60,242 bases of DNA, taken from contig JAPLJI010000167.1 of NCBI GenBank assembly GCA_026388655.1, positions 1 through 60,242 of the forward strand. Reading direction: 5' to 3'. Under the pieces are notes generated by a model. That model was not told the DNA's origin. It ran no database searches and was given only the letters and a program-made list of their open reading frames with translations. The DNA is from Pseudomonadota bacterium. Its GTDB lineage: Bacteria > Desulfobacterota > JAPLJL01. Shown here piece by piece: positions 42,527-51,623 of the stretch. Positions within the stretch are counted from its first letter, which is position 1. Each line of letters begins with the position of its first letter. A program made the position numbers and the translations under genes.

Positions 42527-43601
42527 ATTTTCGAAAATTTTCCCCGATTAACCGGGGCTCGATTTTTTCCAACCTGACTTTGCCGATTTCCTCCACGATT
42601 ACGAAATTTATCCGGCCCGCGGTTACTTTCTTGTCCACCAAAATGATCGGAAACAGGTCCTCTTCGTTCAGCGGGGGGACCTGAGTCGGCAACCCCGCCC
42701 GCTGGATCAGGGAGACGATCCGCTCCACGGTCGGTCCCTTGCAGTAGCCCAATTTTTCCGAAAGCCGGGCGGCGAAAACCATCCCGATGGCCACCGCTTC
42801 CCCGTGCCGGTATTCCCGGTACCGGGACGAGGCCTCCAGGGCGTGCCCGATGGTGTGGCCGAAATTTAAAATCGTGCGCTTTCCGGTCTGCTCCCGCTCA
42901 TCCTCTTCCACCACCATGGCTTTATCGCAGGTCGAGCGCCGCACGATATAAAGAAGCGCCTCTTCCTCTTTGCGCAAAACCCGGTCGAGATTGCTTTCCA
43001 GGTAAAGGAAAAGCTTCTCATCCATTATTATCCCGTATTTTATCACCTCGGCCAATCCGGCGACGAATTCTTTCTGCTCCAGGGTTTTCAGGACCTCGAC
43101 ATCGCAGAAAACCATCCGGGGATGCCAGAAAGACCCGACCAGGTTCTTGCCCTGGGGGAGATTGACCCCGGTTTTTCCCCCGATCGCGGAATCCACCTGG
43201 GCGATTACCGTGGTGGGAATCTGGATGTAGTCAATCCCCCGGAGGTAGGTGGCCGCCACGAAACCGGTGACATCCCCGACCACCCCTCCGCCCAGGGCCG
43301 CCAGTCCGCCCTTGCGGTTGACCCCGAGCTCCAGGAGTCGATCGTAAATTTTCGTCACCTGTTCCAGGCTCTTGCTTTCCTCTCCCGCCGGGATCACCAG
43401 GCTGTCCACCTGGTACCCCGCCACCCGGAATCCTTTCTCCACTATCTCAAGGTACTTCTTTCCCACCTCCGAATCGGTAATCACGGTCACCCTTTCCAAT
43501 CGGTCCATCCGGCGGAGCACGGAGCCGATATCCTCCAGCCCCTCCCGGGTCAGGAAGATTGGGTAACTCTCGCTTTTCAGCCTGACTAAAATCTTTTCCA
43601 T
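42525..43601 (-). CDS. aroB: 3-dehydroquinate synthase
   Basis: Second enzyme of the shikimate pathway, converting DAHP to 3-dehydroquinate with NAD and a divalent metal. Signatures are 'PAGEESKSLEQVTKIYDRLLE', 'ALGGGVVGDVTGFVAATYLRG' (NAD-binding glycine loop), 'IPTTVIAQVDSAIGGKTGVNL', 'LAEVIKYGII' and the metal-ligand histidines in 'LNFGHTIGHALEA' and 'YRHGEAVAIGM'. Length 358 residues is standard. The gene lies downstream of aroC, separated from it by a repeat-filled 500-bp spacer, and directly upstream of two Ig-like genes. Shikimate kinase (aroK), often between aroC and aroB in related genomes, is absent. Confidence 0.97.
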   Translation of the reverse strand: MEKILVRLKSESYPIFLTREGLEDIGSVLRRMDRLERVTVITDSEVGKKYLEIVEKGFRVAGYQVDSLVIPAGEESKSLEQVTKIYDRLLELGVNRKGGLAALGGGVVGDVTGFVAATYLRGIDYIQIPTTVIAQVDSAIGGKTGVNLPQGKNLVGSFWHPRMVFCDVEVLKTLEQKEFVAGLAEVIKYGIIMDEKLFLYLESNLDRVLRKEEEALLYIVRRSTCDKAMVVEEDEREQTGKRTILNFGHTIGHALEASSRYREYRHGEAVAIGMVFAARLSEKLGYCKGPTVERIVSLIQRAGLPTQVPPLNEEDLFPIILVDKKVTAGRINFVIVEEIGKVRLEKIEPRLIGENFRK

Positions 43602-44102
43602 TTCAAAAAATCCTAGACACGGATATTCACGGATATAATCTGGTTTTTATTAATCATAAATTTTTTTACCTGTCTTTGATCCATCAAATCCGTATAATCG
43701 GTCTGAATCTGTTATTTGCTTTTCATTCGTCAATCGTCAATCTAATCATTCTGCATTAATCTTCAATCTTCAATTGGTGTATTTGTCATTCATTATTCCC
43801 CTTGAACCCTGGATTCCCGTTTTCACGGGAATGACGTCTTATGTTGTCATTCCTGCGAAAGCAGGAATCCATTCCCTCCCGTCATTCCGCGCTCCGCAAT
43901 TCTTTTTCATCATTCATCAATCGTCAATCCCTCCGGCCCGGAGGCTAAAATCGCCATTTCTTTGTGCGCTTTGCTCTTTGCTCCTTCTTCACTGTTGGTC
44001 TGTTGGACTGTTGGTCTTTAGACTTTATACTCCTTTGCTCCCTGCTCCCTGCTTTTTATCTTTTTTAACCTTTGAACCTTGAACTTTGAACTTTGAACTT
44101 GT
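43602..44102. repeat. Repeat-filled spacer between aroC and aroB
   Basis: Contains 'acacggatattcacggatat' (43615), TCGTCAA heptamers (43729-43742 and 43917-43929), the 'ttcccgttttcacgggaatgac' and 'ttcctgcgaaagcaggaat' pair (43810-43875), 'tgttggtctgttggactgttggtc' octamers (43993-44018), and an ending GAACxxx heptamer array (44071-44103). Shikimate kinase might be expected here but no gene is seen. Confidence 0.65.
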
Positions 44103-45296
44103 TCAGTAGGCCTCCACCTCGCGGAGGTAGCTTAAAAAATTCCGCCTGACCTCGCGGATGGAATCCCCCCCGAATTTCTCGAGAAAGGCGCGGGCCAGCT
44201 CCAGGGCCGTCATGCCCTCCCCGACCACCGCCGCCGCCGGGACCGCGCAGACATCCGATCTCTCCACCGTGGCCGGGACGGCCTCCTTGGTGTCGATCTG
44301 GACCGAATTCTTGGGCTTGAGCAGGGTGGAGATCGGCTTCATCGCCGCCCGGATCACCAGCTCCTCCCCGTTCGTCACTCCCCCTTCCAGGCCGCCGGCG
44401 CGGTTGGTCTTTCGATAAAAATTGACCGCCGACCGCTGACCGCCGACCGCCGATTTATAAAAGATTTCGTCGTGGACCTGGGAGCCGGGTTTCCGGCCCG
44501 CCAGGAAACCCATCCCGATCTCCACCCCCTTGATCGCCGGGATCGACATCATGGCCCCGGCCAGGCGGCCGTCCAGCCGCAAGTCCCACTGGCAGTAGCT
44601 GCCCAGGCCGGGCGGCAGGCCGAAAGCCCGGACCTCGAAAACACCACCCACGGTATCACCCTTGCTCCGGGCTTGATCGATCAATTTTTTCATCCGCTTT
44701 TCCGCCCCCAGGTCGCCGCAGCGAAGCTCGGATTTCTCCACCTTCTCCCAATAATCATTTTCTTTGACCTTTGACCCTTCACCTTTGACCTTTACTCCCC
44801 CGATTTCGATCACCTGGCTGCGGATGACCGTGCCGAATTCCGCGAGCAAGCGGCGGCAGACCGCCCCGGCCGCGGTCCGGGCGGCGGTTTCCCGGGCGGA
44901 AGCCCGCTCCAGGACGTTACGCAGGTCCCGATGCCCGAATTTTATCCCCCCGGCCAGGTCGGCGTGCCCGGGCCGGGGCACCTTGAGGGCCTGCGCGGCG
45001 GGAAGCGCCGAGATGTTGTTCTCCACCTTCATCAATTCTTTCCAGTTTTCCCAGTCGCGGTTCCGGATCAGGATCCCCACCGGCGAGCCCAGGGTCTTGC
45101 CCCGGCGCACCCCGGAAAAAATCTCCGCCCGGTCGCTCTCGATCTTCATCCGGCCCCCGCGGCCGTATCCCCTCTGCCGGCGGGCCAGGTCCAGGTTGAG
45201 CTCTTCTTCCGCCAGGGGCAGGTCGGCGGGGATCCCTTCCAGGATCACCAGCAGACCTTTTCCGTGAGATTCCCCGGCCGTGAGAAACCTGAGCAT
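44103..45296 (-). CDS. aroC: Chorismate synthase with two repeat-derived insertions
   Basis: Last enzyme of the shikimate pathway, forming chorismate with reduced FMN. Signatures are '[17 protein letters not shown]' at the start, '[17 protein letters not shown]', '[15 protein letters not shown]', and at the end '[22 protein letters not shown]'. At 397 residues it is longer than usual. The extra length includes '[14 protein letters not shown]' (DNA 44763-44796, heptamers of the CCTTTGA family) and '[13 protein letters not shown]' (DNA about 44423-44453, heptamers GACCGCC). The same heptamers occur in spacers of this window. Both insertions are in variable loops and keep the frame. It lies just downstream of pilQ, the usual context in related bacteria. 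Confidence 0.95.
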   Translation of the reverse strand: MLRFLTAGESHGKGLLVILEGIPADLPLAEEELNLDLARRQRGYGRGGRMKIESDRAEIFSGVRRGKTLGSPVGILIRNRDWENWKELMKVENNISALPAAQALKVPRPGHADLAGGIKFGHRDLRNVLERASARETAARTAAGAVCRRLLAEFGTVIRSQVIEIGGVKVKGEGSKVKENDYWEKVEKSELRCGDLGAEKRMKKLIDQARSKGDTVGGVFEVRAFGLPPGLGSYCQWDLRLDGRLAGAMMSIPAIKGVEIGMGFLAGRKPGSQVHDEIFYKSAVGGQRSAVNFYRKTNRAGGLEGGVTNGEELVIRAAMKPISTLLKPKNSVQIDTKEAVPATVERSDVCAVPAAAVVGEGMTALELARAFLEKFGGDSIREVRRNFLSYLREVEAY

Positions 45297-45376
45297 ACGT
45301 TTATCCGATCCGGTTATTCATCCCCCAGAGACCTGCCCGGCCCCGGGGAAAAATGCCTCCACCCGCTTTAGCCTCG

Positions 45377-47872
45377 CTAAACATCCCTTTTTTCCACTAT
45401 CCGCGGCGTGATGAAAATCAACAGCTCCGTCCGGTTGTTGACCGTCTGGTCCCGGCGAAACAGCCAGCCCAGGATCGGGATCGAGGAGAAAAAGGGTATC
45501 CGGGAATGGCTTTCGGTCTTCTCAATCGTATAGATTCCCCCGATGACCACGGTCTCGCCGTCCTTCACCAGGATGTCCGACTTGGCTTCTTTCTTGGAAA
45601 CGCTCGGGACGCCGGAGGCGCTGCGGATGGTGGTGTCCGGGGCGTTTTTCTCGGCCTTGATCTTCATGATCACGCTCCGGTCGGCGGTGATGTGCGGGGT
45701 GACCGTCAGGCTCAGCACGGCGTCAATGAACTGGGTCTGGGTACCCGTGGTGGAAACCGATTCGTAGGGGATGGAAAGGCCTTGTTTGATCTGGGCCTCC
45801 TGGTTATCCATGGTCACGATCCGGGGCGAGGAGATCACCCGGCCTTCCCCCGAACCCTCCATCGCGGAAAGCCGGAGGTCCAGGGAGGCAATGCTGTTGA
45901 TCGAACCGAAGGTGAAACCCATCGCGCCGCCGCCGCTGGTGAGGCTGACCGCCGCGGGCAGGTTCACCGCGTAGAAGGGATCGGCGCTGATCCCGTATTG
46001 GGTGCCGTCTCCGAGGCTGGGGATCCCGCCCCCGATCCCGATGGAATTCGGGAAAGGCAGGCCGGTGGGATTTCCGCTCGCGGCCGAAGCGTTGAAGCGC
46101 CCCCCCCACTGCACGCCCAGGTCCCGCGACAGATTGGTGCTGGCCTCCACGATCCGGGCCTCAATCAAAACCTGGGGGGTCTGGGTGTCGAGATTCTTGA
46201 TCAGCATGGCGACGGACTGCACGTTCCGGACGATGTCCTTGACGATCAGGACATTGGTCCGCCTGTCCACGTCCACCGTCCCGCGGGTGGAAAGCAATCC
46301 CTTGATCTGGCCGCTGTACCCATCGGCCGGCCCGTAGTTGACCGGGATGATCTTGGTGATTAGGGGCTCGATTTCTTCCTTGGTTTTCTCCGCCTTCATC
46401 ATCTCCTGCATTTCGTTCCGGAGTTTTTCCGCGGGGGCGATCCGGATGACGTTGCCCACCCGTTCCATCCCCAGCATGTTCGACTTGAGAATCAGGTCGA
46501 GGGCCTGATCCCAGGGAACATTGACGAGTTTCAGGGTCACCCGGCCCTTGACGTCTTCCCCGGCCACGATGTTCAGCTTGGCCACGTCCGCGATCACCCG
46601 GAGGGCGTCGATGATTTCTCCCTCGCGGAACTCGATATCCATTTTCCGGCCCGTGAACCGGGGCTGGGTGGATTCTTCCATGATTACTCCCACCCGGGCA
46701 ACCGGGGCCGCGGCCGGTTTGGGCCGCGCCACGGGCGCGGGGGCCACCGGGGTTAGAGGAGCCTCAACCAGAGGCGGAACCTCCGCCGGGGCTTCCGGGG
46801 CGGGAGCCAGGGAGGTTTCATAAGGAGGAATTTCCGGGGGCGCGGGGGCCACTTCCGCCACTATCACTCCCTCCGGAGCGGGGGTAACCGCCTGCCCCAT
46901 TCTGATCACCAGGCGGTTCTCCTGCCGTTTGACCTGATAAGGGGGAATCCCCCCGTTGGCCGGCTCGAAAACCAGGCGCAGCTTGTCCGGATGCTGGCCG
47001 ATCCGGATCATTTTGAGTTCCGGGGTCGAGACCGGTATCTCGGTGGCCGGATAAAGGTTTCCGACATCCATGATATCCACGACAAACCGGGGCGGGTTTT
47101 CCAGTTTGAAGGCGCTGTAATCCTTAATCTCTCCGTTTCCGACAATCTGGATCTCGGTGGCCCCGGCCTGGGGACTGACCCTGAAATCCAGGATCTTGGT
47201 GGCTTTTCCACCCGCGGCGACTTCCTCCGCGGCGGGAGCCGGGGCGGCGGGGCTTTCCGCCGGCGGCGGCACCTCGGCTAAAGGCGGGATCGGGGCGGCC
47301 TCCGGGAAGGCCGGCGCGGGGCCGATCTCGGGAGCCGGCGCTCCGCTCGGGCCCAGGTCACCGGGAACCTCCGCCAGGGGAGGGATCTCCCCTCCTTCCA
47401 GGGGCGGCAGTTCCAGGTTTTCCCCCGGAAGAGGCGCGGCCGGCGCCGGGGCTATCGGTGCCGCTTTGAAGACCTGGATCACCATGTCGTTGCCCTCGGA
47501 GCGCGCGTCGTATTCCAGGGGTTTCAGGAGCCCGATCTCGATCCTCCCGATGTCCTTGTTCTGCTCGGTGATCTGCGCGGCGGACACCTGGCCCACGAAG
47601 CCGTTGTCCACCTTGGCCGGGGTTGAAACCGCCGAGACATCGGTATTGGCCAGGTCGATGACGATCCGGGCGGGATCGTTCAGCTTGAAGGCCGTGTAGG
47701 TAGGACGACCCTGGCCTTTAAGCGTGATCACCACCGCGTTCTCGGAATCGCTGACCGAGATATTGGTGATAGTGTTGTCCCAGTTCTTCTTGGCCCCGCT
47801 TTCCCCGCTGAGGGCGAAAAAGAACCCGATCGCCACCGCCACCGCCAGCCAACCCTTAGCCTTTAAATTCAT
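45377..47872 (-). CDS. pilQ: Type IV pilus secretin PilQ
   Basis: Outer-membrane ring through which the pilus passes. Signal peptide to about residue 30; two AMIN domains that bind peptidoglycan ('ITLKGQGRPTYTAFKLNDPAR' pattern and 'NGEIKDYSAFKLENPPRFVVD', shortened here to their cores); a Pro/Ala/Glu-rich linker; a secretin N-domain ('MDIEFREGEIIDALRVIADVA', cut to 'FREGEIIDAL'), an NTD with 'VNYGPADGYSGQIKGLL', and the secretin core with 'EARIVEASTNLSRDLGVQWG', 'GEGRVISSPRIVTMDNQEA' and 'PFFSSIPILGWLFR'. Start at 47872 follows AAGGAGG; seven upstream residues are not used. Last gene of pilMNOPQ. Confidence 0.97.
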   Translation of the reverse strand: MNLKAKGWLAVAVAIGFFFALSGESGAKKNWDNTITNISVSDSENAVVITLKGQGRPTYTAFKLNDPARIVIDLANTDVSAVSTPAKVDNGFVGQVSAAQITEQNKDIGRIEIGLLKPLEYDARSEGNDMVIQVFKAAPIAPAPAAPLPGENLELPPLEGGEIPPLAEVPGDLGPSGAPAPEIGPAPAFPEAAPIPPLAEVPPPAESPAAPAPAAEEVAAGGKATKILDFRVSPQAGATEIQIVGNGEIKDYSAFKLENPPRFVVDIMDVGNLYPATEIPVSTPELKMIRIGQHPDKLRLVFEPANGGIPPYQVKRQENRLVIRMGQAVTPAPEGVIVAEVAPAPPEIPPYETSLAPAPEAPAEVPPLVEAPLTPVAPAPVARPKPAAAPVARVGVIMEESTQPRFTGRKMDIEFREGEIIDALRVIADVAKLNIVAGEDVKGRVTLKLVNVPWDQALDLILKSNMLGMERVGNVIRIAPAEKLRNEMQEMMKAEKTKEEIEPLITKIIPVNYGPADGYSGQIKGLLSTRGTVDVDRRTNVLIVKDIVRNVQSVAMLIKNLDTQTPQVLIEARIVEASTNLSRDLGVQWGGRFNASAASGNPTGLPFPNSIGIGGGIPSLGDGTQYGISADPFYAVNLPAAVSLTSGGGAMGFTFGSINSIASLDLRLSAMEGSGEGRVISSPRIVTMDNQEAQIKQGLSIPYESVSTTGTQTQFIDAVLSLTVTPHITADRSVIMKIKAEKNAPDTTIRSASGVPSVSKKEAKSDILVKDGETVVIGGIYTIEKTESHSRIPFFSSIPILGWLFRRDQTVNNRTELLIFITPRIVEKRDV

Positions 47873-47923
47873 AATTTTCCTCCTTGTTTCCACAGCCGAT
47901 TGAAATATATCTCAATGCTTCCC

Positions 47924-48436
47924 TTACTTTACTACTTCGGTAAAACAGAGGTTGGACTTGCGCTCCTGGGCTTTTCCGTAAAAATCCTTGAATTTCTCCA
48001 GGATCACGATGCAGGTCCGGTTGATCTCGGTCACCCTGCCGCTGTGCCTTCCGATCGCGGTCCCGGTCCGGACGATGTAAACCTGGCCGTCCGGGGCTCC
48101 CACCATCGCCCGGCTGTCGCTGGTCGAACCGGAGAGGATCCCGTTGATCTTCAGCTGGTAAATGTCGAATCTTTCCAGCGGGGTGGAGGCTTTCTGGTTT
48201 TCCTCTTCCTCCACCGATACGAAGGGATAGAAAGGATCCCTTTTCCCCTCGGAATGAAATTCGTAGCTCGCCACCATTTCCGAAATCGCCTCGGGAGCCG
48301 CTTCCTCGGCGGTCGCTTTTTTCTCGGCGGCCGGACCCGGCGCCGGTTTGCCCTTCCCCTTTCCGCCGCAGCCGGCCGGGGAACTCGGGCCCCCGATCAG
48401 GATCAGGCCCAGGACAATGATTAGGAATTTTTTCAT
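47924..48436 (-). CDS. pilP: Type IV pilus lipoprotein PilP
   Basis: A 170-residue inner-membrane lipoprotein linking the PilN/PilO platform to PilQ. A signal sequence with lipobox 'SPAGC' near residue 22 precedes a Lys/Ala-rich flexible stretch and the beta domain with 'KRDPFYPFVSVEEEE' and 'LKINGILSGSTSDSRAMVG', which is typical of PilP. Start at 48436 is set by GGGAGG upstream; the longest frame begins at 48457 within that site. It lies 17 bases after the PilO stop and 50 bases before pilQ. Confidence 0.93.
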   Translation of the reverse strand: MKKFLIIVLGLILIGGPSSPAGCGGKGKGKPAPGPAAEKKATAEEAAPEAISEMVASYEFHSEGKRDPFYPFVSVEEEENQKASTPLERFDIYQLKINGILSGSTSDSRAMVGAPDGQVYIVRTGTAIGRHSGRVTEINRTCIVILEKFKDFYGKAQERKSNLCFTEVVK

Positions 48437-48453
48437 CCTCGAACCTCCCTCTT

Positions 48454-49062
48454 TCACTGGGTTAAACCGGCATCTTCCAGGAACCGGTAGGTGGTAATGA
48501 TGATCGAGGCGTCCAGGATCACCTCCCGTCCCGGCTGTTTGCCGCCCTGCGGTTTCAGGTTGATATTGTTCACCTGCACAATGCGGGGCATGTTGGCCAG
48601 CCGGTCAAAAAAGCTGGCCGTGTCCATATACCTTCCCTGCAAAGTGATGCTGATGGGAACCTCGGCGTAAAAGCTTTTCCGGACCTCGCCCGCCGGCTTG
48701 AAGCTCAATATCTCCAGCCCGGACTCGCTGGCCTTGACCGGAATCTCGATGAGCAACTGGTCGATCTCGGCCCGGCTGGGAAGCTTGACCAGGGCCCGCT
48801 TGAGTTTCTCGTTCAGGCGCTGGATCTCCTTCTGGAAGATCGGCAGGTTGTCGGCGGTGGCCTTCTTGGTGATCCGCTCGGATTCGAGCTTGGAGAGCTC
48901 GTCCTTGCGGGCCGAGAGTTCCTTGGCCTTGGGCACGTAGAAAAAGTAGAAATACAACCCGGAGATCAAGATCAGCAGCCCGCCCAGAATCAAAAGCTTC
49001 TGGGTCAGGGGCAGCTTGGCGATTTTTTCAACGTTCAGGCTTTGCAGGTCTGCTAGGGTCAT
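48454..49062 (-). CDS. pilO: Type IV pilus inner-membrane protein PilO
   Basis: A 202-residue bitopic membrane protein: short cytoplasmic N-terminus, one transmembrane helix ('LLILGGLLILISGLYFYFFY', about 27-46), a coiled coil (about 50-110, rich in Lys/Glu) and a ferredoxin-like periplasmic domain ('FKPAGEVRKSFYAEVPISI' region). It pairs with PilN and binds PilP. Start ATG 49062 with AAGGAGG upstream. It follows pilN by 23 bases. Confidence 0.93.
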   Translation of the reverse strand: MTLADLQSLNVEKIAKLPLTQKLLILGGLLILISGLYFYFFYVPKAKELSARKDELSKLESERITKKATADNLPIFQKEIQRLNEKLKRALVKLPSRAEIDQLLIEIPVKASESGLEILSFKPAGEVRKSFYAEVPISITLQGRYMDTASFFDRLANMPRIVQVNNINLKPQGGKQPGREVILDASIIITTYRFLEDAGLTQ

Positions 49063-49085
49063 TCTGATCCTCCTTGTAACTGTAT

Positions 49086-49712
49086 CTAATTATTTTCTTT
49101 ATCGGTCTTCGCCTTCCTGCCCTTTTTCTCGGCGGCGGAGGCGGGAGGCGCGATTTCGATCCCCATCCCCGGGAGGCCGGCCTTGAGCGAGAGGTTGAAA
49201 TTCACCATCTTGTATTTCTCGTACATGATCTGGTTACTGGAGCCGAAAATCACCTCGCGGAAAACGCCGGATTTCTCCAGGTTGTCAATGAACTTGGCGA
49301 CGGTCTGGTTGTCGATGGCGTTCCCGTTGAGGTTGACCTTGCCCTGGTTTTCGGTGAGGAAGGTCAGCCATAACTTTTCCGGGGTCATCTGGGACATCTT
49401 GTCCATGAACATCACCGCCCCCACCCGGCCCTTTTCCAGGTTTTCGATCACGGCGAGCTTGTCTTCCAGGTTCTTCCTCTTCACCTCGATGTCCTTGACC
49501 TCCTTGATCAGGTCGTCCAGCCGGGCGCTTTCCGCCTTGGTTTCGGCGATCTTCTTCTGGGCGGAGGTAATCTGGCCTTTGATCCGGGAGTGTAAAACCC
49601 CAATCAGCAAAAACAGGATCACCACCGCGGCCACGAGCACCACGATCTGCTCCCGCATCCCTTCTTTCTTTTTCGCCTCCCTCCCCTTGGGGAGAAGATT
49701 AATCTTGATCAC
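49086..49712 (-). CDS. pilN: Type IV pilus inner-membrane protein PilN
   Basis: A 208-residue bitopic protein starting 'IKINLLPKGREAKKK', the N-terminal motif by which PilN binds the groove of PilM. Transmembrane helix 'IVVLVAAVVILFLLIGV' (about 24-40), then coiled coil and a periplasmic domain including 'TPEKLWLTFLTENQGKVNL'. The start is GTG at 49712, with GGGAGG upstream. A 395-bp repeat-filled spacer separates it from pilM, although the genes normally almost touch. Confidence 0.93.
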   Translation of the reverse strand: MIKINLLPKGREAKKKEGMREQIVVLVAAVVILFLLIGVLHSRIKGQITSAQKKIAETKAESARLDDLIKEVKDIEVKRKNLEDKLAVIENLEKGRVGAVMFMDKMSQMTPEKLWLTFLTENQGKVNLNGNAIDNQTVAKFIDNLEKSGVFREVIFGSSNQIMYEKYKMVNFNLSLKAGLPGMGIEIAPPASAAEKKGRKAKTDKENN

Positions 49713-50107
49713 TGGCTTTCCTCCCTTCGCAAAACCGGTTTATAACCGCCGGAGATTTAACCTATTTCCTTAAAACCGTTAATTGAGCATTTATTTCGTA
49801 CATTTTCGCTTTTCGCTTTGCTTCTTTTTCACTGTTGGTCTTTTTTCTTTGCGCTCTGCCTTTGGGTTTCGCAGGCTAAAGCCTGCGGCTACCAACTTCG
49901 CCCGATAAATCGGGCAACTACATTTACTCTTCGCCTTATTCCTTTGACCCTTGACCTTTCACCTTTGACCTTTATTCTTTGCTCTTTGCTTTCGCCCCGC
50001 CAGGGGCCCTGCTTCGCCCGATAAATCGGGCAACTACATTTACTCTTCGCCTTATTCCTTTGACCCTTGACCTTTCACCTTTGACCTTTATTCTTTGCTT
50101 TTTGCCC
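49713..50107. repeat. Tandem 88-bp duplication and heptameric repeats between pilM and pilN
   Basis: Bases 49896-49983 and 50012-50099 are identical. Each copy holds a REP-like palindrome followed by a heptamer run CCTTTGA, CCCTTGA, CCTTTCA, CCTTTGA. A near-identical 76-base stretch plus the preceding 21 bases recurs at 57937-58033. Confidence 0.85.
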
Positions 50108-51169
50108 TTAACGATCGCCCGCCATCCGTAAAGCCAGGCCCACTGCCACCCCGGAAGCGGAGGACAGGTTGGCGATATATTTCGGGTCAAATATCTTCGG
50201 GTCACATTCAACCTTCTTGAAAGGATCGACCAGCTCCGAGGGAATCCCCAGGCGCGCGGAGATCACCCCGGCCAGTCCGTGGGTCCGGGAGGCCCCCCCG
50301 CACAGGCAGATCCGGTTGACCGAGACCCCCGGGTTGGTGGTGCCGAAGAAATCCATGGAGCGCTGGAACTCGGCGCTGATGGAATCCGAAACCACCCCGA
50401 TAATATCCAAAACCTCCTTGGGGGTGTTTTCCCCCTCCACCCCGGCGCTCTTCTTGATCGCCTCCGCCTCGTTATAGGAAAGGCTCAACTGCCGCTGGAT
50501 CTCCTCGGTGTAGCTGGCCCCCCCGGAAGAGATGTCGCGGGTGAAGATCGAGATCCCGTCCCGGCAGACATTAATATTGATGAAGCTCGACCCGATGTTG
50601 ACCAGGGCCAGCACCTCGCCTTCCGCCAGCGGGTAATTGATCTCGTACATGTTGCCTACCGCGAAGGCGTCAATGTCCACCACCACGGGGTTCAGGCCGG
50701 CCTCGGTCAGAACCCCGGTATAGTCGTTGATCATGTCCTTCTTAACCGCCACCAGCAGAACCGACATCTGGCCTTCATCGGAAGGTCCGAGGATCTGGAA
50801 ATCCACGTTCACGTCGTTGATGTCAAAGGGGATGTACTGTTCCGCTTCCCACTGGATCTGGGTGATCAGTTCGTCCTCGGTCATCATCGGCACGTTGACC
50901 TTCTTGATGATCACCGAGGTTCCCGACACCGAGGTGACCACGTCCCGGGTCTTGACCTTGAGCTCGGCCAGGAGCCCCTTGATCCCGTCGAGAACGGCGG
51001 GAGAGTTCATGATCGCGCCGTCCACGATGGTCTCGGGGGAAAGGGGCGCCAGCCCCAGGTTGATCAGCCGGTATCCCTTCTTGGTCTGCTTCAACTCGAC
51101 CAGTTTGATCGAGCTGGACCCGATGTCCAGCCCCACGGACGACTTGGCTTTTCCAAAACTTAACTTCAT
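50108..51169 (-). CDS. pilM: Type IV pilus actin-like protein PilM
   Basis: Cytoplasmic actin-fold ATP-binding protein that anchors the pilus platform. 'SVGLDIGSSSIKLVELKQTK' at the N-terminus is the phosphate-1 region, 'VDIDAFAVGNMYEIN' and 'LVNIGSSFININVCRDG' the second phosphate region and 'ICLCGGASRTHGLAGVIS' the adenosine region. About 353 residues from the ATG at 51169 (MKLSFGK), which has GGGAAGGGAA upstream; the longer frame starts inside the inverted-repeat element at 51208-51339 and is not used. First gene of the pil operon, downstream of an XRE regulator. Confidence 0.95.
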   Translation of the reverse strand: MKLSFGKAKSSVGLDIGSSSIKLVELKQTKKGYRLINLGLAPLSPETIVDGAIMNSPAVLDGIKGLLAELKVKTRDVVTSVSGTSVIIKKVNVPMMTEDELITQIQWEAEQYIPFDINDVNVDFQILGPSDEGQMSVLLVAVKKDMINDYTGVLTEAGLNPVVVDIDAFAVGNMYEINYPLAEGEVLALVNIGSSFININVCRDGISIFTRDISSGGASYTEEIQRQLSLSYNEAEAIKKSAGVEGENTPKEVLDIIGVVSDSISAEFQRSMDFFGTTNPGVSVNRICLCGGASRTHGLAGVISARLGIPSELVDPFKKVECDPKIFDPKYIANLSSASGVAVGLALRMAGDR

Positions 51170-51207
51170 GGGGTTCCCTTCCCTTCCTTGGTTATATCCC
51201 CTGCTTT

Positions 51208-51339
51208 GAGCCTGTTGCACAAATCAGAAAAGTGTCACTCCTGCGGAAGCAGGAGTCCAGGAACTTATTGATATTACTGGATTCCGGCTTTCGCCGGAAT
51301 GACGGTTTGTCCGGTTTTCACCGTTTGTGCAACAGGCTC
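51208..51339. mobile_element. MITE-like element with 16-bp terminal inverted repeats upstream of pilM
   Basis: Ends are perfect inverted repeats GAGCCTGTTGCACAAA (51208-51223) and its complement (51324-51339). The 132-bp body contains two small palindromes, one being 'tcctgcggaagcagga' and the other 'attccggctttcgccggaat', the same kind found in the dispersed 'aatgac' repeats. No transposase gene. It separates pilM from the XRE gene and begins 39 bases before the pilM ATG. Confidence 0.6.
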
Positions 51340-51623
51340 CTTTCTGATCTTTTCCCATTTTATTCTTTGTTCTCTTGATTGAGCCCGATCCCTCCTTTGT
51401 CGGGATAAATGAATCGGGCAACTACATTTCCGTCACAACCGTCAATCGTCATTTCTCCTTGCCCTATGCGCTTTGCTTCTTTTTCACTGTTGGTCTGTTG
51501 GACTGTTGGTCTTTTTGCTTTGCCCCTCTGCCCTTTGAACTTCGCCCGATGAATCGGGCAACTACATTTTCTCTTTGCTCTATGCCCTATGCGCTTTGCG
51601 CTTTGCTCTTATTGCCCTTTGCG
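51340..51623. repeat. Spacer of REP-like and heptameric repeats
   Basis: Includes palindromes around 51398-51428 and 51540-51568, 'tgttggtctgttggactgttgg' octamers at 51490-51512 and the start of the GCTCTTT/GCGCTAT heptamer array that continues into the XRE gene. Confidence 0.65.
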
